Assembly (NCBI RefSeq): GCF_025753795.1
Contig: NZ_JAOWPS010000004.1
Location: 744,001-808,000 of the forward strand
DNA from: Mesorhizobium sp. YC-39
GTDB lineage: Bacteria > Pseudomonadota > Alphaproteobacteria > Rhizobiales > Rhizobiaceae
Length of the DNA: 64,000 nt
Direction of reading: 5' to 3'
Positions 8,398 to 16,885 of the stretch are shown here, one piece after another. Every line of letters starts with the position of its first letter. Within the stretch, counting starts at the first letter, position 1. The notes under the pieces are model-generated. The model did no database searches and was not told the origin of the DNA. It was given only the letters and a program-made list of their open reading frames with translations. Both the position numbers and the translations under genes were made by a program.

Positions 8398-8488
8398 TCG
8401 GTTCATGATGCCGCTATGTTGCTTTGGAATAGCGCTATCGTCGAAGAGACATTAGTCTGAGTGCGGGCGTGATTGCGGAGGAGGAAAG

Positions 8489-8830
8489 ATGCCGTCGCTG
8501 AGCTTGCGGATAAATCTCGATCCCGACGGGCGCATCGGGCCGGGTAAGATCGAGCTTCTGGAGCAGATCGCCGCCTTTGGCTCGATCTCGGCCGCGGCGC
8601 GCGGCATGGAAATGTCCTACAAACATGCCTGGGACCTGGTCGAGGACATGAACCGTGTGTTCGGCAAGCCGCTGGTCGCGGCGCAGACCGGTGGCAGGAA
8701 GGGCGGTGGCGCCCAGCTGACCGCGGTCGGACTTGCAGTGGTCAGCCGTTTTCGCGCCATCGAACGGGCGGCGGCTTCGGCGGCAGCGACGCATATGGAG
8801 GCACTGCAGGCGGAGATAGACGCAGCTTAG
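8489..8830 (+). CDS. ModE-type winged-helix regulator, DNA-binding domain only
   Basis: 113 residues with the ModE N-terminal pattern: GPGKIELLEQIAAFGSISAA, RGMEMSYKHAWDLVEDMN, and GGRKGGGAQLTAVGLAVV. Classical ModE is ~260 residues with two Mop domains that bind molybdate; those are absent here, as in other short ModE-like proteins of alphaproteobacteria. The start is set by GGAGGAAAG just upstream. It lies 91 bp after modC, probably on the same transcript, and converges with cobF, the two stops overlapping by 4 bp. Likely binds the Mo-box before modA; how it senses metal is not evident. Confidence 0.88.
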   Translation: MPSLSLRINLDPDGRIGPGKIELLEQIAAFGSISAAARGMEMSYKHAWDLVEDMNRVFGKPLVAAQTGGRKGGGAQLTAVGLAVVSRFRAIERAAASAAATHMEALQAEIDAA

Positions 8831-9600
8831 TCCTCAGGCTCGCCAGGTTTGCGCAGCAGATAGGTGTCCATGATCCACCCTTTTTTCCGGCGGGCTTCTT
8901 CGCGGACGCGCTCGATCTCGTCGCCAACATCCCCCAGACGGCCGGAGATGGTGATCTCATCTGATGTACCGAGATAGGCACCCCAGTGGATCAAGGCGTT
9001 CTTGTCCTCAAGCGTGTTGAAGGCGCATTTGCCATCCAGCATGACGACCGTGCTGCCGGCATTTTCGGGTAAGCCTTCCTTGGTGAGCCGGCGGCCGGTG
9101 GTGATCAGGATGGCATCGCCGATTCGGTTCAGCGCCATTTTGTGGCTGGCGGCGAGCGCCTGGACGGCGGTGATGCCTGGAATGACTTCCAAAGCGAATT
9201 CGACATTGCCCCTGAGGCGTACGCGCTCCAGGATGCGCAGGCCGCTGTCGTAGAGCGAGGGATCGCCCCAGATCAGGAAGGCGCCGCAGCCGTCTTGCGG
9301 AAGCTCGTCGCGGATCAGGCCTTCATAGATCGCGGCGATCGCTTCATGCCAGTCATCGACAGTCGAGCGGTAGGAGGGCGCCGGTTCGGCGCGCACTGGC
9401 ACCTCGAATTCGACGCGGCGCGAATTCTGATTGGTGACGAAGCGATCGCAGATCTGGCGGCGCAATTCGGCGAGATCGCTCTTCGCCGCGCCCTTGTCGG
9501 GAATGAACAGCACGTCGGCGCGGTTCAAGCCGTTGATAGCCTGGACCGTCATGTGGTCGGGATTGCCGGCGCCGATGCCGATGACGAGAAGCTTGCGCAT
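8827..9600 (-). CDS. cobF: Precorrin-6A synthase (deacetylating)
   Basis: SAM-dependent C1 methylation with loss of acetate from precorrin-5, a step of the aerobic cobalamin pathway. From ATG 9600 (after CAGGAGTTCGCCC) it has 257 residues, normal for CobF. The SAM-methyltransferase family blocks are visible: KLLVIGIGAGNPDHMTVQA, FLIWGDPSLYDSGLRILERV, EVIPGITAVQALAA and VVMLDGKCAF. A much longer open frame upstream is not coding. The gene lies about 50 kb from the main cob cluster in this window, with modE as convergent neighbour, so it is regulated separately. Confidence 0.95.
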   Translation of the reverse strand: MRKLLVIGIGAGNPDHMTVQAINGLNRADVLFIPDKGAAKSDLAELRRQICDRFVTNQNSRRVEFEVPVRAEPAPSYRSTVDDWHEAIAAIYEGLIRDELPQDGCGAFLIWGDPSLYDSGLRILERVRLRGNVEFALEVIPGITAVQALAASHKMALNRIGDAILITTGRRLTKEGLPENAGSTVVMLDGKCAFNTLEDKNALIHWGAYLGTSDEITISGRLGDVGDEIERVREEARRKKGWIMDTYLLRKPGEPED

Positions 9601-9740
9601 GGGCGAACTCCTGCCCGATCGGAACGTTTGTGTCCAGATAACCATGGCATCGACGCCGACATCCGCGGCGCACGCAAGGGCTTTGAAACGCCACATCGAA
9701 CCGCTAGGGTCGGGCCGGCATTCTCGCTGAGGGAGCTTCG

Positions 9741-10751
9741 ATGTTTCGATATGTTGTGACCGCGGTGCTGGCGATTTGCGCCGCGCCTGCGCTCGCCAAT
9801 GATTCGGTTGCCGAACTGGGCACGGGCGGGCTGATCCTGTCGCGCAGCGATGCGGTGGCAATGGAGAGCGAGGATCTCTTCATTTCGGCGGACAAGGTGA
9901 CGGTCGACTATGTCTTCCGCAACAATACGGACAAGGATGTCGATTCAATCGTCGCCTTTCCGATGCCCGACATCGAAGGTGATCCGAACGAAATGCCGGC
10001 GATCCCCGAGGACCAGAGCGACAATTTCCTCGGCTTCGAGGTGACGATCGACGGCGTGGCGGCAAAGCCGCAGCTCGAGCAGAAGGTGTTCGCGCTCGGC
10101 ATCGACATCAGCGCCGATCTCAAGGCGCAAAACGTGCCGTTCTACCCATTCGGCGACGCCGCCAAGGCGGCGCTGGCAAAGCTGCCGCCGGCGGTTGCCG
10201 ACGACTGGGTCAACCGCGGCATCATCATCGAGGATACTTCCGACGACGGTTCGGGCATGAAGACCGTTTATGTGCCGTTCTGGCAGTTGCGTTCGACCTA
10301 TTGGTGGCGCTCGACCTTCCCCGCCAACAAGGCGGTCCATGTCGCCCACCACTACAAGCCGAGCGTCGGCGGCACGTCCTCGGTCAGTTTCTTCTATGAT
10401 GGCAAATTCCAGGGCCAGTATGCAGCCTACAAGACCCGCTATTGCATGGACGACGCGTTCGAGAATGCGATCCGCAAGGCGGCGAAGGCCGATCCCGACG
10501 GCACCCCGAAATATTTCGAGAACCGCATCGCCTATATCCTGACCACCGGCGGCAACTGGGCATCGGGCAGCATTGGCAAGTTCAAGCTGACCATCGACAA
10601 GGGCGATCCGAAGAACCTGGTCTCTTTCTGCGGCGACAATGTCAGGAAGGTCGGGCCGACGACTTTCGAGATGACTGCTGACGACTTCTATCCCGAACAC
10701 GACATCGACATATTGCTGCTTGAGCCGTCGAATAGCGAGGGCGGCGGCTGA
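9741..10751 (+). CDS. DUF4424 family exported protein
   Basis: 336 residues beginning with a signal peptide (MFRYVVTAVLAICAAPALA, cleavage before NDSVAEL). The mature part matches the DUF4424 family: GTGGLILSRSDAVAMESEDL near the start, VDYVFRNNTDKDVDSIVAFP, YVPFWQLRSTYWWRSTFPA in the middle. The fold is probably beta-rich; the function is unknown. Two cysteines (YCMDDAF, SFCGDN) could pair in the periplasm. Its stop codon overlaps the folA start by one base, so the genes are probably co-translated, although no metabolic link is known. Confidence 0.88.
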   Translation: MFRYVVTAVLAICAAPALANDSVAELGTGGLILSRSDAVAMESEDLFISADKVTVDYVFRNNTDKDVDSIVAFPMPDIEGDPNEMPAIPEDQSDNFLGFEVTIDGVAAKPQLEQKVFALGIDISADLKAQNVPFYPFGDAAKAALAKLPPAVADDWVNRGIIIEDTSDDGSGMKTVYVPFWQLRSTYWWRSTFPANKAVHVAHHYKPSVGGTSSVSFFYDGKFQGQYAAYKTRYCMDDAFENAIRKAAKADPDGTPKYFENRIAYILTTGGNWASGSIGKFKLTIDKGDPKNLVSFCGDNVRKVGPTTFEMTADDFYPEHDIDILLLEPSNSEGGG

Positions 10752-11269
10752 TGGACGTCGCGATCTATGTTGCCATCGCCGAGAACGGCGTGATCGGACG
10801 CGACGGCGGCTTGCCGTGGCGGCTTTCCAGCGATCTCAAGCGATTCAAGGCCGACACGATGGGCAAGCCCATCATCATGGGCCGCAAGACCTATGAAGGC
10901 ATCGGCCGGCCGCTGCCGGGCAGGCTCAACATCGTCGTGACCCGCGACAAGGCGTGGCGCGCCGAGGGCGTCGAAATCGCGCATTCGCTCGACGACGCGA
11001 TCAGGCTGGCGAGTGTGCGCGGGCGCTGCATGGCCGGCGTCGACGAAATCTGCATCATCGGCGGCGGCGAGATCTATGCCCAGGCGCTGCCGCTGGCCGA
11101 CCGCCTGCACGTCACTCACGTTCTGGCAGCGGTCGATGGTGACGCATATTTCCCGCCGATCGATCCGGATTTGTGGCACATTGTCCGTTCTGAGGACATT
11201 CCGGCCGGTGAAAAGGATAGCCATGCGACGCGCTATTCTGTTTACGAGCGACGCCATCACGTGCATTGA
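10751..11269 (+). CDS. folA: Dihydrofolate reductase
   Basis: NADPH-dependent reduction of dihydrofolate, completing the cycle driven by ThyA. 172 residues with IYVAIAENGVIGRDGGLPWR at the N-terminus, the PIIMGRKTYEGIGRPLPGR cofactor block, and IIGGGEIYAQALPLADRLHV. The acidic active-site residue equivalent to E. coli Asp27 is the D of SSDLKRFKADTMGK. The start ATG shares one base with the upstream DUF4424 stop. Confidence 0.97.
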   Translation: MDVAIYVAIAENGVIGRDGGLPWRLSSDLKRFKADTMGKPIIMGRKTYEGIGRPLPGRLNIVVTRDKAWRAEGVEIAHSLDDAIRLASVRGRCMAGVDEICIIGGGEIYAQALPLADRLHVTHVLAAVDGDAYFPPIDPDLWHIVRSEDIPAGEKDSHATRYSVYERRHHVH

Positions 11270-11420
11270 GAGGCGATAAAGGGCCGCGACCGCTGCAAAA
11301 ACGGACGATGCCGGCAACCGATCGCGTTGAAAGCGTGCCGCCGCATCCCTATAGAAGAACGACATTGGATTTCGCGCCGTAGAACAGGCGCTTGAGGGAA
11401 TTCCAAGCGAAAGGACATTC

Positions 11421-12533
11421 ATGCCCTGGAATGACAAAAGTGGCGGTGGCGGCGGCCCATGGGGTGGCGGCGGCAATCAGGGTCCCTGGGGGCAGGGGCC
11501 AAAGGGACCGAGCGGCCCGCAGGGCTCGCCTCCCGATCTCGAAGACATTATCCGACGCGGCCAGGACAGGTTGCGGCGTGCACTGCCGGGTGGCGGTGGC
11601 GCCAGCCCAGCCGTGTTCGCGCTGATCGCGGCAGCGCTTGTCGTGCTGTGGGCGTTCAAGGCGATCTACACCGTGCAGCCCGACGAGGTTGCGGTTGAGC
11701 TGAGGTTCGGCAAGCCGAAGGCCGAGCTCTCGCAGCCCGGCCTGCATTTCCATTGGTGGCCCATCGAAACGGTCGAGACGGCCAACATCGCCGAGCAGCT
11801 CGTCGACATCGGCGGCGGCAACACCAGCGGCGAAGGCCTGATGCTTTCGGGCGACCAGAACATCGTCAACGTCCAGTTCTCGGTGGCCTATCAGGTCTCC
11901 GATCCGAGGGCCTATCTGTTCGACGTGTCCGATCCGGATGGCATGCTGCGGCAGGTCGCCGAAAGCGCCATGCGCGAAGCGGTCGGCCGCAGGCCCGCGC
12001 AGGACATTTTCCGCGACGATCGCCAAGGTATTGCGGCATCGGTGCGCGAGATCATCCAGACGACGCTCGACGGCTACAAGGCCGGCCTCCAGGTAAACGC
12101 CATCTCGATCGAGGACGCCGCACCGCCGCGCGAGGTGGCCGATGCCTTTGACGAGGTGCAGCGTGCCGAGCAGGACGAGGACAAGTTCGTTGAGCAGGCC
12201 AACCAGTATTCCAACCAGAAGCTCGGCCAGGCACGCGGCGAGGCCGCCCAGATCCGCGAGGACGCGGCAGCCTACAAGAACCGGGTCGTGCAGGAGGCAG
12301 AAGGCGAGGCGCAGCGCTTCATCTCTGTCTATGACGAATATGCCAAGGCGCCCGACGTGACGCGCAAGCGGCTTTATCTGGAAACGATGGAGAGAGTTCT
12401 GAAGGATTCGGGCAAGGTCATCATCGAGCAAGGCAATGGGCAGGGGGTCGTCCCCTATCTGCCACTGCCGGCATTGCAGCAGAAGGCGCCGGCGCCGGCC
12501 CCCCTGGGCGGCACGACGGGAGGAAACCAGTGA
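11421..12533 (+). CDS. hflK: FtsH protease modulator HflK
   Basis: Inner-membrane SPFH/band-7 protein that forms a large periplasmic cage with HflC around the FtsH protease. 370 residues: a Gly/Pro/Gln-rich cytoplasmic tail (residues 1-40), one membrane helix (~70-90, VFALIAAALVVLWAFKAIY), the SPFH domain starting TVQPDEVAVELRFGKPKAEL, a long charged coiled coil (~240-300, QANQYSNQKLGQARGEAAQI) and a Pro/Ala-rich end. Overlaps the start of hflC. A ~150-bp gap upstream is featureless apart from the ribosome-binding site. Confidence 0.95.
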   Translation: MPWNDKSGGGGGPWGGGGNQGPWGQGPKGPSGPQGSPPDLEDIIRRGQDRLRRALPGGGGASPAVFALIAAALVVLWAFKAIYTVQPDEVAVELRFGKPKAELSQPGLHFHWWPIETVETANIAEQLVDIGGGNTSGEGLMLSGDQNIVNVQFSVAYQVSDPRAYLFDVSDPDGMLRQVAESAMREAVGRRPAQDIFRDDRQGIAASVREIIQTTLDGYKAGLQVNAISIEDAAPPREVADAFDEVQRAEQDEDKFVEQANQYSNQKLGQARGEAAQIREDAAAYKNRVVQEAEGEAQRFISVYDEYAKAPDVTRKRLYLETMERVLKDSGKVIIEQGNGQGVVPYLPLPALQQKAPAPAPLGGTTGGNQ

Positions 12534-13477
12534 TGGCCAACCGTCTTCCCGTCATCGCGGTGATCGCCGCCGTCATCCTGTTCCTGCTCTATTCCTCGGT
12601 GTTCGTGGTCAATGCACGCCAGCAGGCGCTGGTGCTCAGATTCGGCGAGATCGTCGACGTCAAGAACCAGCCGGGCATCTATTTCAAGGCGCCGTTCGCC
12701 TTCTTCGATGCCGACAGCGTGCAGTTGATCGAAAACAGGGTGCTGCGTTTCGACCTCGACAATATCCGCGTCCAGGTGTCGGGTGGCAAGTTCTACGAGG
12801 TCGACGCCTTCATCGCCTATCGCATCTCGGATCCGCGCGTGTTCCGCGCCGCGGTGTCCGGCCAGATCGAACTGGCCGAGGCGCGGCTGAGGACGCGCCT
12901 CGACGCGGCGCTGCGCCGTGTCTACGGCCTGCGCGACTTCGAAGCGGCGCTCTCGGAAGAGCGCGCCGTGATGATGCGCGAGGTGCGCGACCAGCTCAGG
13001 CCTGACGCCACGTCGCTCGGCCTGCAGATCGAGGATGTCCGTATCCGCCGCACCGACCTGACGGCGGAAGTCTCGCAGCAGACTTACGACCGCATGAAGG
13101 CCGAGCGTCTGGCCGAAGCCGAGCGGCTGAGGGCGCGCGGCAACGAGGCGGCGCAGCGCATCAAGGCGCGCGCCGACCGCGAGGTGGTGGAGATCGTCGC
13201 CGAGGCGCAGAAGGAATCGGAAATCCTGCGCGGCGAGGGCGAAGCCCAGCGCAGCGCCACCTTCGCGGCGGCCTATCAGCGCGATCCGGCCTTCTTCGAT
13301 TTCTACCGGTCGATGAATGCCTATGGCACGGCGCTGGACAATACCGGGACGACGATGGTGCTGTCGCCGAACTCGGAGTTCTTCCGCTTCTTCCGCAATC
13401 CGGACGGCAAGGACACGCCAACACCGCCGCCCGCAGCACCTGCCGCGCCGGCAGCGCTGCCAGGCACCGGCCAGTAA
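12533..13477 (+). CDS. hflC: FtsH protease modulator HflC
   Basis: Partner of HflK in the FtsH-regulating complex. 314 residues from ATG 12533 (GTG three bases earlier is possible): membrane helix VIAVIAAVILFLLYSSVFVV near the N-terminus, SPFH domain (QQALVLRFGEIVDVKNQPGI), HflC block LQIEDVRIRRTDLTAEVSQQ, and the coiled-coil tail. The ribosome-binding site GGGAGGAAA lies inside the end of hflK and the ATG overlaps the hflK stop (TGATG), so translation is coupled. The C-terminus is Pro/Ala-rich. Confidence 0.95.
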   Translation: MANRLPVIAVIAAVILFLLYSSVFVVNARQQALVLRFGEIVDVKNQPGIYFKAPFAFFDADSVQLIENRVLRFDLDNIRVQVSGGKFYEVDAFIAYRISDPRVFRAAVSGQIELAEARLRTRLDAALRRVYGLRDFEAALSEERAVMMREVRDQLRPDATSLGLQIEDVRIRRTDLTAEVSQQTYDRMKAERLAEAERLRARGNEAAQRIKARADREVVEIVAEAQKESEILRGEGEAQRSATFAAAYQRDPAFFDFYRSMNAYGTALDNTGTTMVLSPNSEFFRFFRNPDGKDTPTPPPAAPAAPAALPGTGQ

Positions 13478-13483
13478 CGGCCG

Positions 13484-13669
13484 GTGCAGGATTTCCTGGC
13501 GGCAATGGGCCTGGTTCTCGTCATCGAGGGCCTGGTCTATGGTTGCTTTCCCGGCCTCGCCAGAAAACTCGCCGGTGAGGTTTTGGCGATGCCGGAGAAC
13601 GCGCTGCGGATTGCGGGGCTGGCGGCGATCGTCATCGGCGTTGGTATCGTCTGGCTGGTGCGTGGCTGA
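13484..13669 (+). CDS. DUF2065 small membrane protein
   Basis: 61 residues with two hydrophobic helices (FLAAMGLVLVIEGLVYGCF and IAGLAAIVIGVGIVWLVRG), the DUF2065 family pattern. A GTG start lies 6 bp after the hflC stop. DUF2065 genes are frequent companions of hflKC, so it may be part of the same membrane complex; that role is inference. The following protease gene completes the hflK-hflC-DUF2065-degP order common in Rhizobiales. Confidence 0.85.
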   Translation: MQDFLAAMGLVLVIEGLVYGCFPGLARKLAGEVLAMPENALRIAGLAAIVIGVGIVWLVRG

Positions 13670-13833
13670 TGACGGCGATTGTTTTCATGGTGCCGGCGTA
13701 ACGGAGGATTTATCCTCTGCCGATAGTCAAGGCCGCAAACGTGCCGTATTTTTTGCCAACATGGCGTGACGCAGCCGAAGCGCTTATCTTTTCAGAAACG
13801 CTTATCTCTTCAGAAAAACTGGGAGACTTCTCG

Positions 13834-15348
13834 ATGACATCCAACACCCTTCTGCGTGCGGCGAGGCGGACGTTCATCGCCGGTACGGCGGCACTCATTG
13901 TCGGGACCTTTGCCATTTCGTCTTTCGTGACGCCTTCGGTCGCCGCGGACGGGCCGCCTTCGGTCGCTGATCTCGCGCAGGGCCTGCTCGGCGCCGTGGT
14001 CAACATCTCGACCTCGCAGACGGTCAAGGGCACGGAAGGTCCGGGCGCGGTGCCGATGCCGCAATTGCCGGAAGGCTCGCCGTTCCAGGATTTCTTCGAC
14101 GATTTCTTCAAGAACCGTGGCGGCGACAAGGATGGTGGCGCGCAGAAGGTGCAGTCGCTGGGTTCCGGCTTCGTGGTCGACGCCGAACAGGGCATCGTGG
14201 TGACCAACAACCATGTCATCGCCGATGCCGACGATATCGAGGTGAATTTCTCGGACGGCGTGACGCTAAAGGCGACGCTGGTCGGTACCGACACCAAGAC
14301 CGACGTCGCGGTGCTGAAAGTCGATCCGAAAGGGCACAAGCTGACCGCGGTGAAATTCGGCGATTCCAGCAAGATGCGTGTCGGCGACTGGGTGATGGCA
14401 ATCGGCAATCCGTTCGGCCTTGGCGGCACCGTGACGGTCGGCATCGTCTCGGCCCGCAACCGCGACATCAATTCCGGTCCCTATGACGATTTCATCCAGA
14501 CCGATGCGGCGATCAACCGCGGCAATTCCGGCGGCCCGCTGTTCAACAGCGTTGGCGAGGTGATCGGCATCAACACGGCAATCATCTCGCCGTCCGGCGG
14601 CTCGATCGGCATCGGGTTTTCCATTCCCTCGCAACTCGCCTCTGGCGTCGTCGACCAGCTCCGGCAGTTCGGCGAGACGCGGCGCGGCTGGCTTGGCGTG
14701 CGCATCCAGCCGGTGACTGACGACATCGCCGAAAGCCTTGGCATGGCAACCGCCAAGGGCGCGCTGGTCGCCGGTGTCATCAAGGGCGGGCCGGTCGACA
14801 ACGGCACCATCCTGGCGGGCGACGTCATCATCAAGTTCGACGGCAAGGACATCCACGAAATGCGCGACCTGCCGCGCGTCGTCGCGGAAAGCACGGTCGG
14901 CAAGGCGGTCGACGTGGTCATCGTGCGCAAGGGTGTCGAGCAGACCGTGAAGGTGACGCTCGGCCGGCTCGAGGACGGCGAAAAGCTTGCCAGCGGCGAA
15001 GACGGCAACACCGACCAGGACAATGGTGACAAGGCGCCTGCCGTTTCGACGGCTTCCGTGCTCGGCATGACCGTCGGCGAACTGAACGATGAGACGCGGA
15101 CCAAGTTCGGCATCGCCGCCGATGTCTCCGGCGTCGTCATCACCGATGTCGCCAAGGATTCGGCCGCCGCCGAACGCGGCATCCAGGCCGGCGAGGTGAT
15201 CACCGAGATCGCCCAGGAATCGGTTGCCACGCCGAAGGACGTCATGGACCGGATCGGCGCGCTGAAAGAGCAGGGGCGCAAGAATGCGCTCCTGATGCTG
15301 GCGTCGAAGAGCGGCGAGTTGCGGTTCGTCACGATCCGGATGGATTGA
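13834..15348 (+). CDS. degP: Periplasmic serine endoprotease, DegP/Do family
   Basis: Degrades or refolds damaged envelope proteins. 504 residues from ATG 13834, preceded by GGGAGA; the upstream open frame to 13741 is not supported. A signal peptide runs through TFAISSFVTPSVAA/DGPPS. The S1C catalytic triad is visible: His in VVTNNHVIADADD, Asp in TKTDVAVLKV, Ser in NRGNSGGPLFN. Two PDZ domains follow (~280-370, starting RRGWLGVRIQPV; ~400-500, GVVITDVAKDSAAAERGIQA). Gly/Asp-rich loop LA (FFKNRGGDKDGG) is present. Lies downstream of hflKC, forming an envelope quality-control block. Confidence 0.95.
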   Translation: MTSNTLLRAARRTFIAGTAALIVGTFAISSFVTPSVAADGPPSVADLAQGLLGAVVNISTSQTVKGTEGPGAVPMPQLPEGSPFQDFFDDFFKNRGGDKDGGAQKVQSLGSGFVVDAEQGIVVTNNHVIADADDIEVNFSDGVTLKATLVGTDTKTDVAVLKVDPKGHKLTAVKFGDSSKMRVGDWVMAIGNPFGLGGTVTVGIVSARNRDINSGPYDDFIQTDAAINRGNSGGPLFNSVGEVIGINTAIISPSGGSIGIGFSIPSQLASGVVDQLRQFGETRRGWLGVRIQPVTDDIAESLGMATAKGALVAGVIKGGPVDNGTILAGDVIIKFDGKDIHEMRDLPRVVAESTVGKAVDVVIVRKGVEQTVKVTLGRLEDGEKLASGEDGNTDQDNGDKAPAVSTASVLGMTVGELNDETRTKFGIAADVSGVVITDVAKDSAAAERGIQAGEVITEIAQESVATPKDVMDRIGALKEQGRKNALLMLASKSGELRFVTIRMD

Positions 15349-15376
15349 GTCCGGTAAAGGCTGCAACACTTTGACT

Positions 15377-15967
15377 TTACGGGAAAAAGGGTGGCCAGCG
15401 CGCCGCCTTTTTTCTTGTGCGCCAGTCGTCGCGCGAAAGCCTGTAGAGCACATGCCGCTTGAGTGCGGGGTAGCTGTCGGGAATGCCGGGATGGTCGAAA
15501 TCGTTGGCCGGGTCGGCAGTCATGCCGAGGCGTTCCATGACAGCGGTGGAGCGGCGATTGTCGCCGACGGCGAAAGAGACGATTTCGTCGAGGCCAAGCG
15601 TTTCGAAACCGTAGGTGAGCCAGGCTTCGGCTGCCTCGGTGACATAGCCATGGCCCCAGAATTCTGGCGCCAGCCGCCAGCCGATCTCGACAGTGCCGGC
15701 CGGCAGGACTGGCAAATGGTCAGTAACGAGCAGGCCGACGAAGCCGATGCATTCGCCGGTTTCAATGATCTCGGCAGCAGCGAAACCGTATCCGTCCTCG
15801 GCAATCCAGGCGCGGAATTCATCCATCTTGGCGTCGGCGGCGGCACGATCGCGGCGGAACGGAAAAAATTCCATGACGCGCTCGTCGGAATTGATCCGGT
15901 GAAAAAGGTGGCGGTCGCGCTCCTCCCAATTGCGCAGGATCAGGCGCTCGGTGCGGATCGGTCTCAT
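15377..15967 (-). CDS. GNAT-family N-acetyltransferase, RimJ/RimL type
   Basis: 196 residues. Starts TERLILRNWEERDRHLFHRI, the usual RimJ/RimL-type opening, with acetyl-CoA-binding motif A around LAPEFWGHGYVTEAAEAWLT and motif B in VGDNRRSTAVMERLGM. Probably acetylates a protein N-terminus or a small amine; substrate unknown. Its ATG overlaps the serB stop (4 bp), so it is the second gene of a serB operon. It converges on degP. Confidence 0.88.
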   Translation of the reverse strand: MRPIRTERLILRNWEERDRHLFHRINSDERVMEFFPFRRDRAAADAKMDEFRAWIAEDGYGFAAAEIIETGECIGFVGLLVTDHLPVLPAGTVEIGWRLAPEFWGHGYVTEAAEAWLTYGFETLGLDEIVSFAVGDNRRSTAVMERLGMTADPANDFDHPGIPDSYPALKRHVLYRLSRDDWRTRKKAARWPPFFP

Positions 15968-16851
15968 TCGACAAACTCCTCGCGCCGGTATCCCTGCAGA
16001 TAAAGCAGCGCGGTCAGGTCGCCATGGTCGATACGGACCTTGGCCTCGGCCGCCACGGCCGGCTTGGCGTGCAAAGCGACGCCAGTACCCGCAAGACGGA
16101 TCATGTCGAGGTCGTTGGCGCCATCGCCGACGGCGATGGCATCCGCAGTAGTCAGTCCGAGACGCGCCGAAATCTCCAGCAGCGCATCGGCCTTGGCGGC
16201 GCGGCCGAGGATCGGCTCGGCCACCATCCCGGTGAAATGGCCATCCTTTTCAATCAGGCGGTTGGCGCGGTTCTCCTGGAAGCCGAGCATCGCCGCGATC
16301 TGTGAAGTGAAGACGTTGAAGCCGCCCGATATGAGCGCCGTCCAGGCGCCGTTGGCACGCATTGTCCGAACAAGCTCGCGGCCACCGGAGGCCAGCGTCA
16401 GCCGATTGGCGATGATGCGGTCGACCACGGCGGCGTCGAGACCTTTCAGCAACGCCACCCGCTCGCGCAAGGCCGGCTCGAAAGCGATCTCGCCATTCAT
16501 CGATCGCGCCGTGATCGCGGCAACGCGATCCTTGACGCCGATCTCGTCGGCGAGTTCGTCGATGCACTCCTGGTCGATCATCGTCGAGTCCATATCGGCG
16601 ATGAGGATTTTCTTTCGCCTTGCCTTGGCCTGCTGAACGATCACGTCGACCGGCTCACTGGCGAGCACGGCGCGCAGGCTGGCGGTCGCTTCCGTGGTTT
16701 CGGCTGTCTCGGGCAAAGCGAGATCGCAAGCGATCCCCTCGGCCAGCCAGCGAACAGCGCTTGCGCCGACCGACCGTGAGGCCATATTCGCAATCGCCGG
16801 CGACAATGCGTGGCCGGCGGGATGGGATACAAGCGTGGCGATCAGCGACAT
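15964..16851 (-). CDS. serB: Phosphoserine phosphatase
   Basis: Last step of serine synthesis. 295 residues from ATG 16851 (MSLIATLVSHPAGHALSP). HAD-superfamily motifs: catalytic aspartates in LIADMDSTMIDQECIDELAD, motif II ALISGGFNVFT, and motif IV AIAVGDGANDLDMIRLAGTG. The first ~75 residues are the small N-terminal domain of the longer SerB form. The frame is open another 47 codons upstream, but that would run into the divergent miaA gene and lacks family similarity. First gene of an operon with the acetyltransferase. Confidence 0.94.
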   Translation of the reverse strand: MSLIATLVSHPAGHALSPAIANMASRSVGASAVRWLAEGIACDLALPETAETTEATASLRAVLASEPVDVIVQQAKARRKKILIADMDSTMIDQECIDELADEIGVKDRVAAITARSMNGEIAFEPALRERVALLKGLDAAVVDRIIANRLTLASGGRELVRTMRANGAWTALISGGFNVFTSQIAAMLGFQENRANRLIEKDGHFTGMVAEPILGRAAKADALLEISARLGLTTADAIAVGDGANDLDMIRLAGTGVALHAKPAVAAEAKVRIDHGDLTALLYLQGYRREEFVE

Positions 16852-16885
16852 CGAGAATTCCGGTGGGCAGGCGGGCGAGGGCCGC

